Assembly (NCBI RefSeq): GCF_020283565.1
Contig: NC_060061.1
Location: 18,699,362 to 18,763,361 of the forward strand
Origin: Trifolium pratense
Taxonomy: Eukaryota > Streptophyta > Magnoliopsida > Fabales > Fabaceae
Length of the DNA: 64,000 nucleotides
Reading direction: 5' to 3'
Shown: piece by piece, positions 22,288 through 32,013 of the stretch
Position numbering within the stretch: position 1 is the first letter of the stretch
How the letters are laid out: the number at the start of each line of letters is the position of its first letter
The notes under the pieces: model-generated
Seen by the model: the letters and a program-made list of their open reading frames with translations, nothing else
Told to the model about the DNA's origin: nothing
The model's database searches: none
Position numbers and translations under genes: made by a program

Positions 22288-22955
22288 TATGAATTAATTT
22301 GTTATATTTTTGGAACCAACATATAATCAACATGAGTTAAGTTAAAAGAAGAAAGGGGAAGTGTTTATTTATTTTTTCTTTTTTATAATAAGAGAGTAAA
22401 ATTCATGTACAAATAAAAGGAGAGATTCAATGAAATTCTTTATTTCAACGTCATAAGTGCATTATACCAAATAAGACAACAAATGTATGTTTTTTTTTTT
22501 TTTTACAATATAGAGGTACATGGTGTTGTTTCCATTTATTTATGATATTTTATTTGAGTTCAACCCTTTCTTTAGTGTAATTTTATCATTTATTGTTTAT
22601 GTTTCGTTATTTTAGATTCACTCAACTTGATTTATGGACTTCAATCCAATATTTAATTAAGTTAATTTTCAATTTGTAGTTCAACTCAATAAATTTAATT
22701 AATTTAATACAAGAATATGGTGGGAGAAAAACTGAAAAACTCCCGTAAAAAAATGGTGAGACAAAAATAATAAAAATTGTCAGTTACCTCAAGAGGATTA
22801 TTCTCTACAGTTGCGCGTGAATGATACATTTAGTTTAAAAAAAAAGCAGTAAAAATTAAATATAAAGTTGAAAATAGTTGAAAAATAAATGACATTTTTT
22901 AGAAGTTTTTTTTTTAAAGAGTTTTTGTTTTTGATATAAGGACTAATATTTTTTT

Positions 22956-23298
22956 GGCTTAACTACACATTTGGTCCCTTACGTTTATTTTAGGTTTCAA
23001 TTTGGTCCCTTACGTTTAAAAAGTATCAATTTGGTCCCTTACGTTTATTTTAGGTTTCAAGTTAGTCCTTTCCGTCAATTTTGTCACATGTGGCAGTCAA
23101 TTTGCATATGTGGACTGACACGTGGCACTTGGACACAGTGACACGTGTACTGTTCAAACGTTGAAAGTGACAAAACTAACGGAAAGGACTAACTTGAAAC
23201 CTAAAATAAACGTAAGGGACCAAATTGATACTTTTTAAACGTAAGAGACCAAATTGAAACCTAAAATAAACGTAAGGGACCAAATATGTAGTTAAGCC
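22956..23298. mobile_element. MULE-type foldback MITE
   Basis: Near-perfect inverted arms of about 130 bp start GGCTTAACTACACATTTGG. The flanks carry a 9-bp duplication TATTTTTTT (22947-22955 and 23299-23307). Variants of TTGGTCCCTTACGTTTA repeat within each arm. The 9-bp duplication and long arms indicate a Mutator-like MITE. It resembles the element at 55918-56961 in its TGGTCCCTTA motifs. Confidence 0.9.
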
Positions 23299-23499
23299 TA
23301 TTTTTTTTAACAAACTAAAATGAGATATATTAACATAGAAAACCTCCCCAACACAAGACGTACCGAGGTAGACTACAAAAGTTTACAAAGAGTCAGAGAA
23401 ACAAAACCATAAACAAATCACACAAGAAAGATATAATAAGAAAGATATGACTTTCATTCTTATGAGATTTTTCTATGCGGAAGAAAATTATCGGAGAAA

Positions 23500-25960
23500 A
23501 AAAAGGACTAAAATATTATGTTGACTATTTTTTTAAAATAATTTTACGGGTTATATTCAAATTAATACGGGAACCTAATTTTTTGGATATATCTACGGGT
23601 CTTAAATTTTTACTCATATATTAGTAAAGTTGTTTATTTTTTTTTTATAATTTTACAAGTTATAGTCATATATTAATATGGGGACATAATCTTTCGTGTG
23701 AATTCTACGGGACCTATGTTTTTCTTTTTTTTTTAGACTAACAACAAACAATATTCATTTATTCAAGTAAGTAGAGTACGTGTGAATCTGCACTAAATCT
23801 GAATCGGAGCAAATCTGCAAATCTGAACAAAACAAACATTGTACTACAACGGAATTAAACCGGACACCGTACTAAGACGCGAACTCAAGACAAAAAAACT
23901 CTGCACTAAGACGGGATTAAAACAACATCAGACAAGAACAACAAAAGAAAACTCAAATGAAACATAAGAATGTGTGAAAAATCACTTATTTAAATAAAAA
24001 AAAATATAAAACAATAAAAAAGGGGTGATTTTAGATCAAAATTGATCCAAAATCACCCCTCATTGAAAGATGAACAAAAATAAAAAGCAAAAAGTAGGGT
24101 TTACTATGTTGTTGTTGTGGGGCGACTATGAAAAAGCAAAAAGTGGCATATGTTTTTCCTCTTATTAATAAAATTTCATGTTCTTTAATAATTTATGTAT
24201 GACTATATATATTTATACTCATCAATTAATAAGATAACCTTTTTTTTTATTTGTACGAGACTTATAATTTTAATCATATATTAATAAAGTTGTTTATTTT
24301 TTTATAATTTTACGGGTTATACTAGATCAAATATTAATACAAGGACCTAATTATTTTGTTCATTTTTACGAGCCATATTTTTTTTATTAATATATTAATA
24401 AGGTTGCTCATTCTTGACATATATTTATACTCATGCATTAACAGAAGGATATAATCTTTTGTGTGATTTTTGCGGTGCCTGTGTTTTTTTTTAACAAACT
24501 AAAATGGATTTTATTATTAATAATGAGTCCTGATTGACACAAGGTGTGCCAAACAAAACAACAACAGTTTATATCATACACGTACGCAGGGCCTATGTTT
24601 TTACTCTTATTAATAAAATTTACAGTTTTTAACTATTTTTTGTGAACTTAAATTTATACTCATATATTAATATACGATAACCTGATCTTCTATGTGGTTT
24701 ATGCGGGACCTATGTTTTTTTACTCATATTAATACGATTAATACGTTTGTCCGTTCTTTTATAACATATACGGAACCTATAAAATACTCATATATTAATA
24801 TGGAAACTTTTTTTTTGTGATTTATACAGGGCTTATACTTTTATTTATATATTAATTAAGTTGCCTATTTTGTTTTACAATTTTACGGGTTATACTCATA
24901 TTTAATACGGTGACCTAATTATTTTGATGATTTTTGTGAGACCTATATTTTCACTAACATATTAACAAGGTTACCTATTTTTAATAATTTTAAAAGGATA
25001 TATTTATACTCATATATTTAATACAGAGACCTAATTTTTTGGTGGTTTTTACAAGGTCTGTGTTTTTACTAATATATTAATAATGTAACCTATTTTTCCA
25101 TAATTTCTACATTATCATTTATATTCAAATATTAATACGGAGACATAAGGTTTTTTTGTGATAGTTTTACCATTGTTCTTTTCTATTTTATTACCAAATA
25201 TTATATCTTTATATTTTTTTAATCTTTTAATCTACTTCCCAATAAATTACTATTTTATGTTATCAAGTGAAGTTTTCAATTTTTTACTATTTTTTTTAGA
25301 CCTATATTTATAATTATATATTAATACGAGATCCTAATCTTTTGTGTGATTTCTGGGGACCTATGTGTTTTTTTTTTGGTACATGGGGACCTATGTGTTT
25401 TTTTTTTGGTACATGGGGACCTATGTGTTTTACTCATATTAATAAGTTTGCCCATTCTTTTATAACATCTGCGGGACCTATATTTAAACTCATATATTAA
25501 TATGGAAACTTTTTTGTTTGTGTGGTTTCTACGGGACTTATACTTTTAATTATATATTAATTAAGTTGTTTGAAACAAAAATAAAATAAAAATTAAGTTG
25601 TCTATTTTTTTTACAATTTTTCTGGTTATACTCATATTTAATAAGATGACCTGATTATTTTGATGACTGTGGCGAGACCTATCCTATATTTTCACTAACA
25701 TTTTAATATGATTGCCTATTTTTTAATAATTTTTACGGGACTATATTTATACTCATATATTAATACATGGACATAAGTTTTTTTTGTGATTTTTCAACAC
25801 CTATGTTTTTACTAATATATTAATAAGGTAGCCTATTTTTTTCTTCATAATTTCTACATTATCTATATTTATATTCCTAAATTAATACGGAGACCTAAAG
25901 TTTTTTTGTGATGGTTTTACCATTGTTCTTTTTCTATTTTTTTTACCAAATATTATATCC
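23500..25960. repeat. Long degenerate tandem field in the Helitron
   Basis: Variants of a phrase like ACGGGACCTATGTTTTTACT, followed by CATATTAATAAGG, recur roughly every 60-90 bases for about 2.4 kb (e.g. near 23570, 24320, 24660, 24890, 25130, 25430, 25700, 25860). A short exact triplication of TGGGGACCTATGTGTTTT lies at 25355-25430. Non-coding. Confidence 0.75.
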
Positions 25961-26269
25961 TTTCATCTTACTGAGGAGCGGCAACGCCGCGACTCCCGTG
26001 CGGACGCACGGGTGTCCTGCTAGTACAACCTTATAATATAAAAGATATATTAAGAATGGGTAGACAACTTAACACCTTACTGTTCATTTTTTATGACATG
26101 ACATACAAACGGAAATTTTTTTAATTTATTTATAATTCAACTTCAGCTAGTATTAATTTTTTTATTCATCTTCTTCCTTAGGAGTATAACGGTTTCTCTA
26201 TGAAGCCTTCTTCAAATATGGATTTCAATTGAATAACACACTGTTGGGTATGTCTTCCTTCCCAATTGA

Positions 26270-27661
26270 ATGATGTATCAAAGAGCAAAATCGATTAATA
26301 ATCGGAATCTATTATCTCCTAATTATTACTATTATTACTACAATACTAATTACAATGAAAAAGCTTTATTCCACACCCACACACAACAACCTCAAAACCA
26401 AAAACCAAAATCAAACCTTCGAAATCGCAAACAAATTCCATTCATAACCGAAATCAAACATGTTCAAACCTCAGAACAAGCTTTGTCTCTGTTTCATCAT
26501 TACAAAGAACTCGGTTTCAAACACTATTACCCTTCATATGCTGCATTACTCTACAAACTCGCACGTTCTAGAAACTTCGAAGCCGTGGAAACAATCCTCA
26601 CATACATGAAAGAAACCAATGTTCAATGTAATGAAACCCTTTTCATTGCTCTGTTTCAACATTATGGTCCTGTAAAAGCCATTGAACTCTTTCATAGAAT
26701 GCCACATTTTAACTGTGTTCGTACTTTACAGTCTTTTAATTCGCTTCTTAATCTTCTTATTGATCATTGTATGTTTTGTGAGGCTAATGATGCTTTTGAT
26801 CGATCCTATGAAATGGGTTTTCGTCCGAATACTGTTACGTTTAATATTATGATAAAGGGTTGGTTGGTGAAAGGTGAATGGGGGAAAGCATGTGAGGTGT
26901 TTGATGAAATGCTTCAGAAGAAAGTGCAACCTAGTGTTGTTACTTATAATAGTCTTATTGGGTTTTTGTCTAGAAAGGGTGATTTGGACAAAGCGATGGC
27001 GTTGGTTGATGATATGAGACGTAAAGGAAAACGCGCGAATGGAGTGACGTATGCGCTTTTGATGGAGGGTTTGTGCTCTGTGGGGAAGTATGAGGAAGCT
27101 AAGAAGTTAATGTTTGATATGGCGTATCGTGGATGTAAACCTCAGCTTGTGAATTTTTCTGTTTTGATGAATGATCTTGGAAAGAGGGGTAAGATTGATG
27201 AGGCGATGGTTTTATTCCGTGAGATGAGAAAGAGGCGGCTTAAGCCGGATGTTGTGACGTACAATGTATTTGTGAATTATCTTTGCAAGGAAGGTAAGAC
27301 GGCGGAAGCTTACAAAATGTTGGTTGAGATGCAGATTGGTGGTTGCGAGCCAAATGCAGCTACATATAGGATGATGCTTGATGGTTTGTGTCGGAATGGG
27401 GATTTTGAGGGAGGGTTGAATGTTTTGAATGCAATGATGGCTAGTAGGCATTGTCCGCGACCCGATACGTTTAATTGTCTGGTTGTTGGGTTATTGAAGT
27501 CTGGGAATATTGATGGTGGATGCTTTGTTTTGGAAGAGATGGTGAAGAGAAAGGTAGATTTTGAATTGGAGAGCTGGGAAGCAGTGATAAAATATGCTTG
27601 CAGTGAGGATGATAATGGTGGCAGTAGGCTTAGGATTATACTTGCATCTCAGTCCATCTAA
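26270..27661 (+). CDS. P-class pentatricopeptide repeat (PPR) protein
   Basis: Single-exon frame of 463 residues. After a low-complexity N-terminus (about residues 1-60, Asn/Tyr-rich with basic residues, plausible as an organelle transit peptide), about ten 35-residue PPR motifs follow. Clear ones are TFNIMIKGWLVKGEWGKACE, VTYNSLIGFLSRKGDLDKAM, VTYALLMEGLCSVGKYEEAK, VTYNVFVNYLCKEGKTAEAY and ATYRMMLDGLCRNGDFEGGL. The spacing is uniform and no E or DYW extension is present, so it is P-class. Such proteins bind specific organelle RNAs, usually in mitochondria or chloroplasts. It resembles Arabidopsis At1g07740-type PPRs by memory. The start is the first Met of a double-Met, downstream of the Helitron end. 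The frame is intact. Confidence 0.92.
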   Translation: MMYQRAKSINNRNLLSPNYYYYYYNTNYNEKALFHTHTQQPQNQKPKSNLRNRKQIPFITEIKHVQTSEQALSLFHHYKELGFKHYYPSYAALLYKLARSRNFEAVETILTYMKETNVQCNETLFIALFQHYGPVKAIELFHRMPHFNCVRTLQSFNSLLNLLIDHCMFCEANDAFDRSYEMGFRPNTVTFNIMIKGWLVKGEWGKACEVFDEMLQKKVQPSVVTYNSLIGFLSRKGDLDKAMALVDDMRRKGKRANGVTYALLMEGLCSVGKYEEAKKLMFDMAYRGCKPQLVNFSVLMNDLGKRGKIDEAMVLFREMRKRRLKPDVVTYNVFVNYLCKEGKTAEAYKMLVEMQIGGCEPNAATYRMMLDGLCRNGDFEGGLNVLNAMMASRHCPRPDTFNCLVVGLLKSGNIDGGCFVLEEMVKRKVDFELESWEAVIKYACSEDDNGGSRLRIILASQSI

Positions 27662-28468
27662 TGCAATAGCTATGAACCAATTGTGGTACCATTTTGAATT
27701 TCCACTTGCCCTGATTCTAATTGTACACAAGATGCTGGTTTTCCTGGCGCAGAAGCTACCGGTGGTAATTAATGACTAAATTCATTTCAAAACGATGAAC
27801 AAATTGTTTTCAGTGGGTTTATAGAGGCTTCTGGGAAAGATGAGATGGAAGTGAAGTCACGGGAGTTCGAGTCTGCAATTGCCGGTATTTTTTTATCACT
27901 GTTTTCCCATGGTTTGCATATAAAAAAGTTCTGATGAAAGTTGATTAAAAGGTTGAAATTGGTGTTTCTGTTTCGAATTCGTTTGAAGAATGGTTGGAGT
28001 CCTTATCAAACATTTACACCATACACCACCTAAAATTTTAAAATTTCAGCTCTTCATAGAATTGTAATCTACCAAATAAGAAAGGAACCATACTGTTGTA
28101 AACTTGTTATGAAGTTTCTTAATTTTTAAATTTTAAAAGAATGAATTTTATTAGTATTTGTTTTTATTTTTTTTCAATATATAATCCAAGTTAATTCATT
28201 AACTATTTACAATTATCAGCATTTTTTATTTTATTGGCTTCAGATTATCAGTATATATTTTATAATACTTGCTGCTGTTTAGTTATAACTACTACAATGA
28301 GATAGATATCGGCTCCATATATACACAAAAACAACAACTCCTCTCATCAACTCCATCATTTTGTTGTATAATAATAATAATAATAAATTAATAATACATT
28401 ACTGCCAATGCTGTTTCAAGTCTTAGTATTTATACCTGTCCCCATAACTCTGTAATCTCATCAAAACA
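27662..28468. other. Intergenic region after the PPR gene
   Basis: Probable 3' UTR followed by AT-rich DNA with an (AAT)-like run at about 28369-28390. No further gene is seen. Confidence 0.5.
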
Positions 28469-29041
28469 TGTGAAATTTTATATTGGGCCTAACTCATCTC
28501 ACAAAACCGGCTTGTAAGGTGAGGGTTGTCCAAGCTATATAAACGTTACACAGGCCATATCTCTTAGCAATGTGGGACTAAATCCACCCCTTCACACCCA
28601 ACACAATGAAGGTGTTGGAGGCTGCAATGAAGGCAAGCCAAATGCCGCAATTAGGCGGATGGGGGCGGACCGCAATGAAGGCGGAATATCCAACACACCC
28701 CCTCACGCTCGGGCCCAATGGCCACCCCTTCACACCCAACACAATGAAGGTGTTGGAGGCTGCAATGAAGGCAAGCCAAATGCCGCAATTAGGCGGATGG
28801 GGGCGGACCGCAATGAAGGCGGAATATCCAACACACCCCCTCACGCTCGGGCCCAATGGGCCTGAAGCGTGGACGATGCGGGAAGCCCAACAATAGATCA
28901 AGGATAGGCTCTGATACCATGTGAGATTTTATATTGGGCCTAACTCATCCTCACAAAACCGGCTTGTAAGGTGAGGATTGCCTCTAGTATATAAACACTT
29001 AGTTTAAGGCCATCTCGCAACCGATGTGGGACTTCTTAACA
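28469..29041 (-). mobile_element. TRIM (miniature LTR) retrotransposon
   Basis: Two short LTRs (28469-28586 and 28920-29041, about 120 bp) flank a 333-bp non-coding interior. Read on the minus strand the LTR starts TGTTAAGAAGTCCCACATCG and ends near ATAAAATCTCACA. It is followed by TGGTATCAGAGCC, the initiator-tRNA primer-binding site (28908-28920), and a purine-rich GGGTGTGAAGGGG precedes the other LTR. A 5-bp duplication AAACA flanks it (28464-28468 and 29042-29046). No protein is encoded; the frames across it are repeat artefacts. Confidence 0.92.
28584..28859. repeat. Perfect-looking 138-bp tandem duplication inside the TRIM
   Basis: Two adjacent units (28584-28721 and 28722-28859) start CCACCCCTTCACACCCAACA and appear identical by eye, so the duplication is recent. 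Confidence 0.92.
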
Positions 29042-29082
29042 AAACACAATATAAATTATCAAACTATCGAACACTAACAAGC

Positions 29083-30039
29083 ATGGCACACTTTGAAACT
29101 CTTGCTACCACTATGTCTCTCAAAGCTATATTGTCTATGGCATTGATATTCCTTACATTCACTTCCACAACTTCAAGCCGAATCCTTAGTGAACTAGAAA
29201 CACCAGAAGAACCAATTTCTGGTTCTGCAGAGTCCCCCGTTTCTTCCATTCTTCCTCCACTTCCAGCCACAGCCACAGCCACAGCCACAGCCACAGCCAC
29301 AGCCACAGCCACAGCCACAGCCACAACAACTGGTACTGATATTCCCGATCAGCACCACACACTATCATTTTTCCTGCACGACATTCTTGGTGGCTCCAAT
29401 CCAACAGCAAGGGCAGTGACTGGAGTTGTTACAAACCCTGCCCTTAATGCTCAAGTTGCGTTTGCAAAACCAAATGGTGCAAACCTTCCTCTAAACAGTG
29501 GAGTTCCACAGAACAATAACAACAATGGAATTATAAACAACAACAACCTTCCTTTCCTGACAGGACTCGGTGGAAACACAGGCAACGTCTTCAATAACAA
29601 TAACAATAATAATGGGAACAATAATTTTCCAGTGACGAATATGAATCAGATACCGCAGGGAATGACGGTGCAGGAGCTGATGTTTGGTACGATGACAGTG
29701 TTTGATGATGAATTAACAGAAGGTGAAGAGTTGGGATCAGGATTAGTAGGGAAAGCACAAGGGTTTTATATAGCAAGCTCAGTGGAAGGAACAAGTCAAG
29801 TAATGGCTTTCACTGCAAAGTTTGAAGAGAATGGTTATGAAGATAGTCTTAGCTTCTTTGGGGTACACAGAACAACACAAGTTTCACAATCACAACTTGC
29901 AATTATTGGAGGAACAGGAAAGTATGTGAATGCTAATGGATTTGCTATTATTAAGACTTTTCCGGTTAACAACGGCCAACAACATAGCACTGATGGACTC
30001 GAAACTCTCTTGCACCTTACTGCCTATCTTTCCTATTAA
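29083..30039 (+). CDS. Secreted dirigent-domain protein (N-rich, long form)
   Basis: Intronless frame of 318 residues from the ATG at 29083; the same frame opens upstream at 29026 but that part is TRIM sequence. A signal peptide lies near the N-terminus (LKAILSMALIFLTFTSTTSS; Met11 is an alternative start). A Thr-Ala repeat and then the dirigent domain follow: LSFFLHDILGGSNPTAR, an Asn-rich insert, then LMFGTMTVFDDELTEG, GKAQGFYIASSVEGTSQVMA, FFGVHRTTQ and IIGGTGKYVNANGFA. Dirigent proteins of this long type (ESB1/DIR10-like) act in the cell wall, steering radical coupling in lignin and the Casparian strip. A TATATAAAC in the TRIM LTR lies about 95 bp upstream of the ATG. Confidence 0.9.
   Translation: MAHFETLATTMSLKAILSMALIFLTFTSTTSSRILSELETPEEPISGSAESPVSSILPPLPATATATATATATATATATATTTGTDIPDQHHTLSFFLHDILGGSNPTARAVTGVVTNPALNAQVAFAKPNGANLPLNSGVPQNNNNNGIINNNNLPFLTGLGGNTGNVFNNNNNNNGNNNFPVTNMNQIPQGMTVQELMFGTMTVFDDELTEGEELGSGLVGKAQGFYIASSVEGTSQVMAFTAKFEENGYEDSLSFFGVHRTTQVSQSQLAIIGGTGKYVNANGFAIIKTFPVNNGQQHSTDGLETLLHLTAYLSY
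29265..29325 (+). repeat. In-frame (ACAGCC)n microsatellite
   Basis: About ten hexamer units encode alternating Thr-Ala between the signal peptide and the dirigent domain. Hexamer length changes would keep the frame, so linker length may vary between alleles. Confidence 0.95.
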
Positions 30040-31200
30040 AATGTCTTTAAAATTATATGTATTATCGTGAATGAACTTCCTGTTTTCAGCTTACGAAACT
30101 TTTGAAAAATATTTGTGTTTTGTGTAATGAATATCAATTAGTTATTGCATTGTACTTTTAAAAGAAAAGAAATATGTTATGCCTGAATTTGACTTTACTA
30201 TGAGTTCATGACTGAACTATATTGCTTTCACATTGTATTATATTTTTTTTTAATAGGCGTATTGTCTGTGATATGAATTCCAATACTCGAATGGCAGGCC
30301 TTGAAACATTTTCCGAGACTTCTGTTTGGCGTCAAAATATCGTTTATGAGACTAGAACAGTAGTTACCATCATTAAGTTCACAATTGTGAGTCGTACAGT
30401 TTCTTAGATAAAACAAAGGAAAAGCAAGAAATTACCATTGTGTCCAGATCCTCCCCTCAAGTAGGATAACAAATATCCTAAGAAGGTCTATCACAGGGCC
30501 CTGGTACATACTTGTGAAGCTCGATGGTTTATGTTTCTCCTACGAAGCTCGATGGTTTAGGTTCCAAACCCTTTACCCTGGTTGTCAACTGTGATACCAA
30601 ATATTACATAAACAAAATGTTGTGATAACAAATAAGCTCTTCACATAGCGGCCAATCCTGTAATTTATGAGCAAACGAAGCAATTGTCTTGTAATCTGTG
30701 ACAAGAACAAAGCTGGTTTGTTACATTTGCTGCATATATCATCCAAGGACCAAGTCTCTCCATCCTGAACCATTTTCATCTTTGCACAGAAAGCCTGGAA
30801 TGATTGATATTCATTCGAGCTTGAGGGAGGTTGTTAATTGTATTAGAGACATGGAATTGGTTAATCAGCTATAGTAACTAATTTGTTAGATTAGTTAGTC
30901 ACTGACCAGCGTTTTTTCTTTCTTTCTGTTCTTCTATTTTCAGCTAGTTACTTCTAACTGTGCAATTATAGCATAAACCAACTAAAATGTGTCTTGCTCT
31001 GATATAAACAAAAAGTTGTTATCTATTGAGTTTGGCGAAAATCACGCAATGGTGGAGTTAAAGTTTCGCACCTAAATAAATATTTTACACATTCATTCAT
31101 CCAGATACATAGTAGTATTGCATCTTTTCCTACAAAGAATAATGAGATCTTTACTATAAAACAAAGCACAAAAAAGAACAATCTATAATCTATCTATATC
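30040..31200. other. Spacer between the convergent dirigent genes
   Basis: Contains 3' UTRs and DNA with no convincing gene. A short direct repeat GAAGCTCGATGGTTTA occurs twice at about 30517-30560. A 64-residue minus frame (30585-30779) is not recognisable. Confidence 0.45.
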
Positions 31201-32013
31201 CTAACTTCCTAAGTAGACAGTAATCTGAAAAATTGTTTCCATCCCATTAGTATTTCTGTCTTCATAAGGTAACTGTAACGTCTCAATTTTCGCATACCCT
31301 CTTGCATTTTCATATTTACCGATTCCTCCAACAACAGAAATATAGGACTCATGTGTAGCCATTCTATGCACTCCAAAGAAATTAATAGCATCATCATCTT
31401 CATGTGTTTCATTACCAAACAAAGCTGTAAATGCCATGGTTTGACTACTTCCATCCAATGAACTAACCAAATGAAATCCTTGTACTTTACCAATAACCTC
31501 TGAATTCAACTCATACCCTTTTGTAATTTCATCATCAATCACTGTAATTCTTCCAAATAAAAGCTTCTCTAATGTTGCTCCTAGTGGAAGATGATTCGGC
31601 GTAACATATGGAAGTGAGTTAGAGTTACTACTATCTATAATCACCTTGTTTTTGTCAATGTTTTTTATCATTGTTGTGCTTGAGGTTGAGGGAGAAATAT
31701 TTGTACTAATACTAGTATCAAAAATTGGTATGCTACCTTTAATAGGGAATTTTCTGTTATTTGGTTTTGAGAAAGGAATGTTAGTGGTTTTTTGTGTGTT
31801 GACAATGATGCCATTCACAATTCTTTCTGAAGGGTTTGATCCACCTAGAATATCATGCATGAAGAAAGTGAGTGATGTTATAATTGTTGGTTTAGTTATA
31901 TCATGATGATTCTCTTCTGTTTTGACATATCTTAGGGTGATGCTTAAGAGGGAGATGTGGAGTATTAGGACTTTAATTAAGGAAAAAGAGGTGAAGTTAA
32001 GCCTTAAGGCCAT
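31201..32013 (-). CDS. Secreted dirigent-domain protein, second gene
   Basis: Intronless frame of 270 residues. The N-terminus is hydrophobic (about residues 5-30, LIKVLILHISLLSITL), consistent with secretion. The dirigent domain has LTFFMHDILGGSNPSER, a Ser/Thr/Asn-rich insert, then LLFGRITVIDDEITKGYELN, GKVQGFHLVSSLDGSSQTMA, FFGVHRM and VVGGIGKYENARGYAKIETL. It is the same long dirigent subtype as the gene at 29083, in the opposite orientation (tail to tail), with diverged sequence, so the pair is an old inverted duplicate. A TATATATA-like box lies near 32110, about 95 bp upstream of the ATG. The frame is intact. Confidence 0.9.
   Translation of the reverse strand: MALRLNFTSFSLIKVLILHISLLSITLRYVKTEENHHDITKPTIITSLTFFMHDILGGSNPSERIVNGIIVNTQKTTNIPFSKPNNRKFPIKGSIPIFDTSISTNISPSTSSTTMIKNIDKNKVIIDSSNSNSLPYVTPNHLPLGATLEKLLFGRITVIDDEITKGYELNSEVIGKVQGFHLVSSLDGSSQTMAFTALFGNETHEDDDAINFFGVHRMATHESYISVVGGIGKYENARGYAKIETLQLPYEDRNTNGMETIFQITVYLGS

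Larger units (their letters stand above)
22093..26023 (+). mobile_element. Helitron with both ends, about 3.9 kb, non-autonomous
   Basis: The 5' end is TCTACTATATAAGAAAAG at 22093 preceded by A. The 3' end has a hairpin (CCCGTGCGGACGCACGGG, 25995-26012), then TGTCCTG and CTAG at 26020-26023, followed by T. The insertion therefore lies between A and T as Helitrons require. No Rep or helicase is encoded. The body carries a tRNA-like promoter head, a MULE MITE and a long degenerate repeat field. The element ends about 250 bp upstream of the PPR gene. Confidence 0.85.

Noticed and set aside
23500..25960. CRISPR-like array
   Set aside because: Units are degenerate, spacing is irregular, there is no conserved repeat/spacer split, and the host is a plant genome.
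28572..28901. Open frames of about 100 residues on both strands
   Set aside because: They lie in the TRIM interior and simply read the 138-bp duplication twice.
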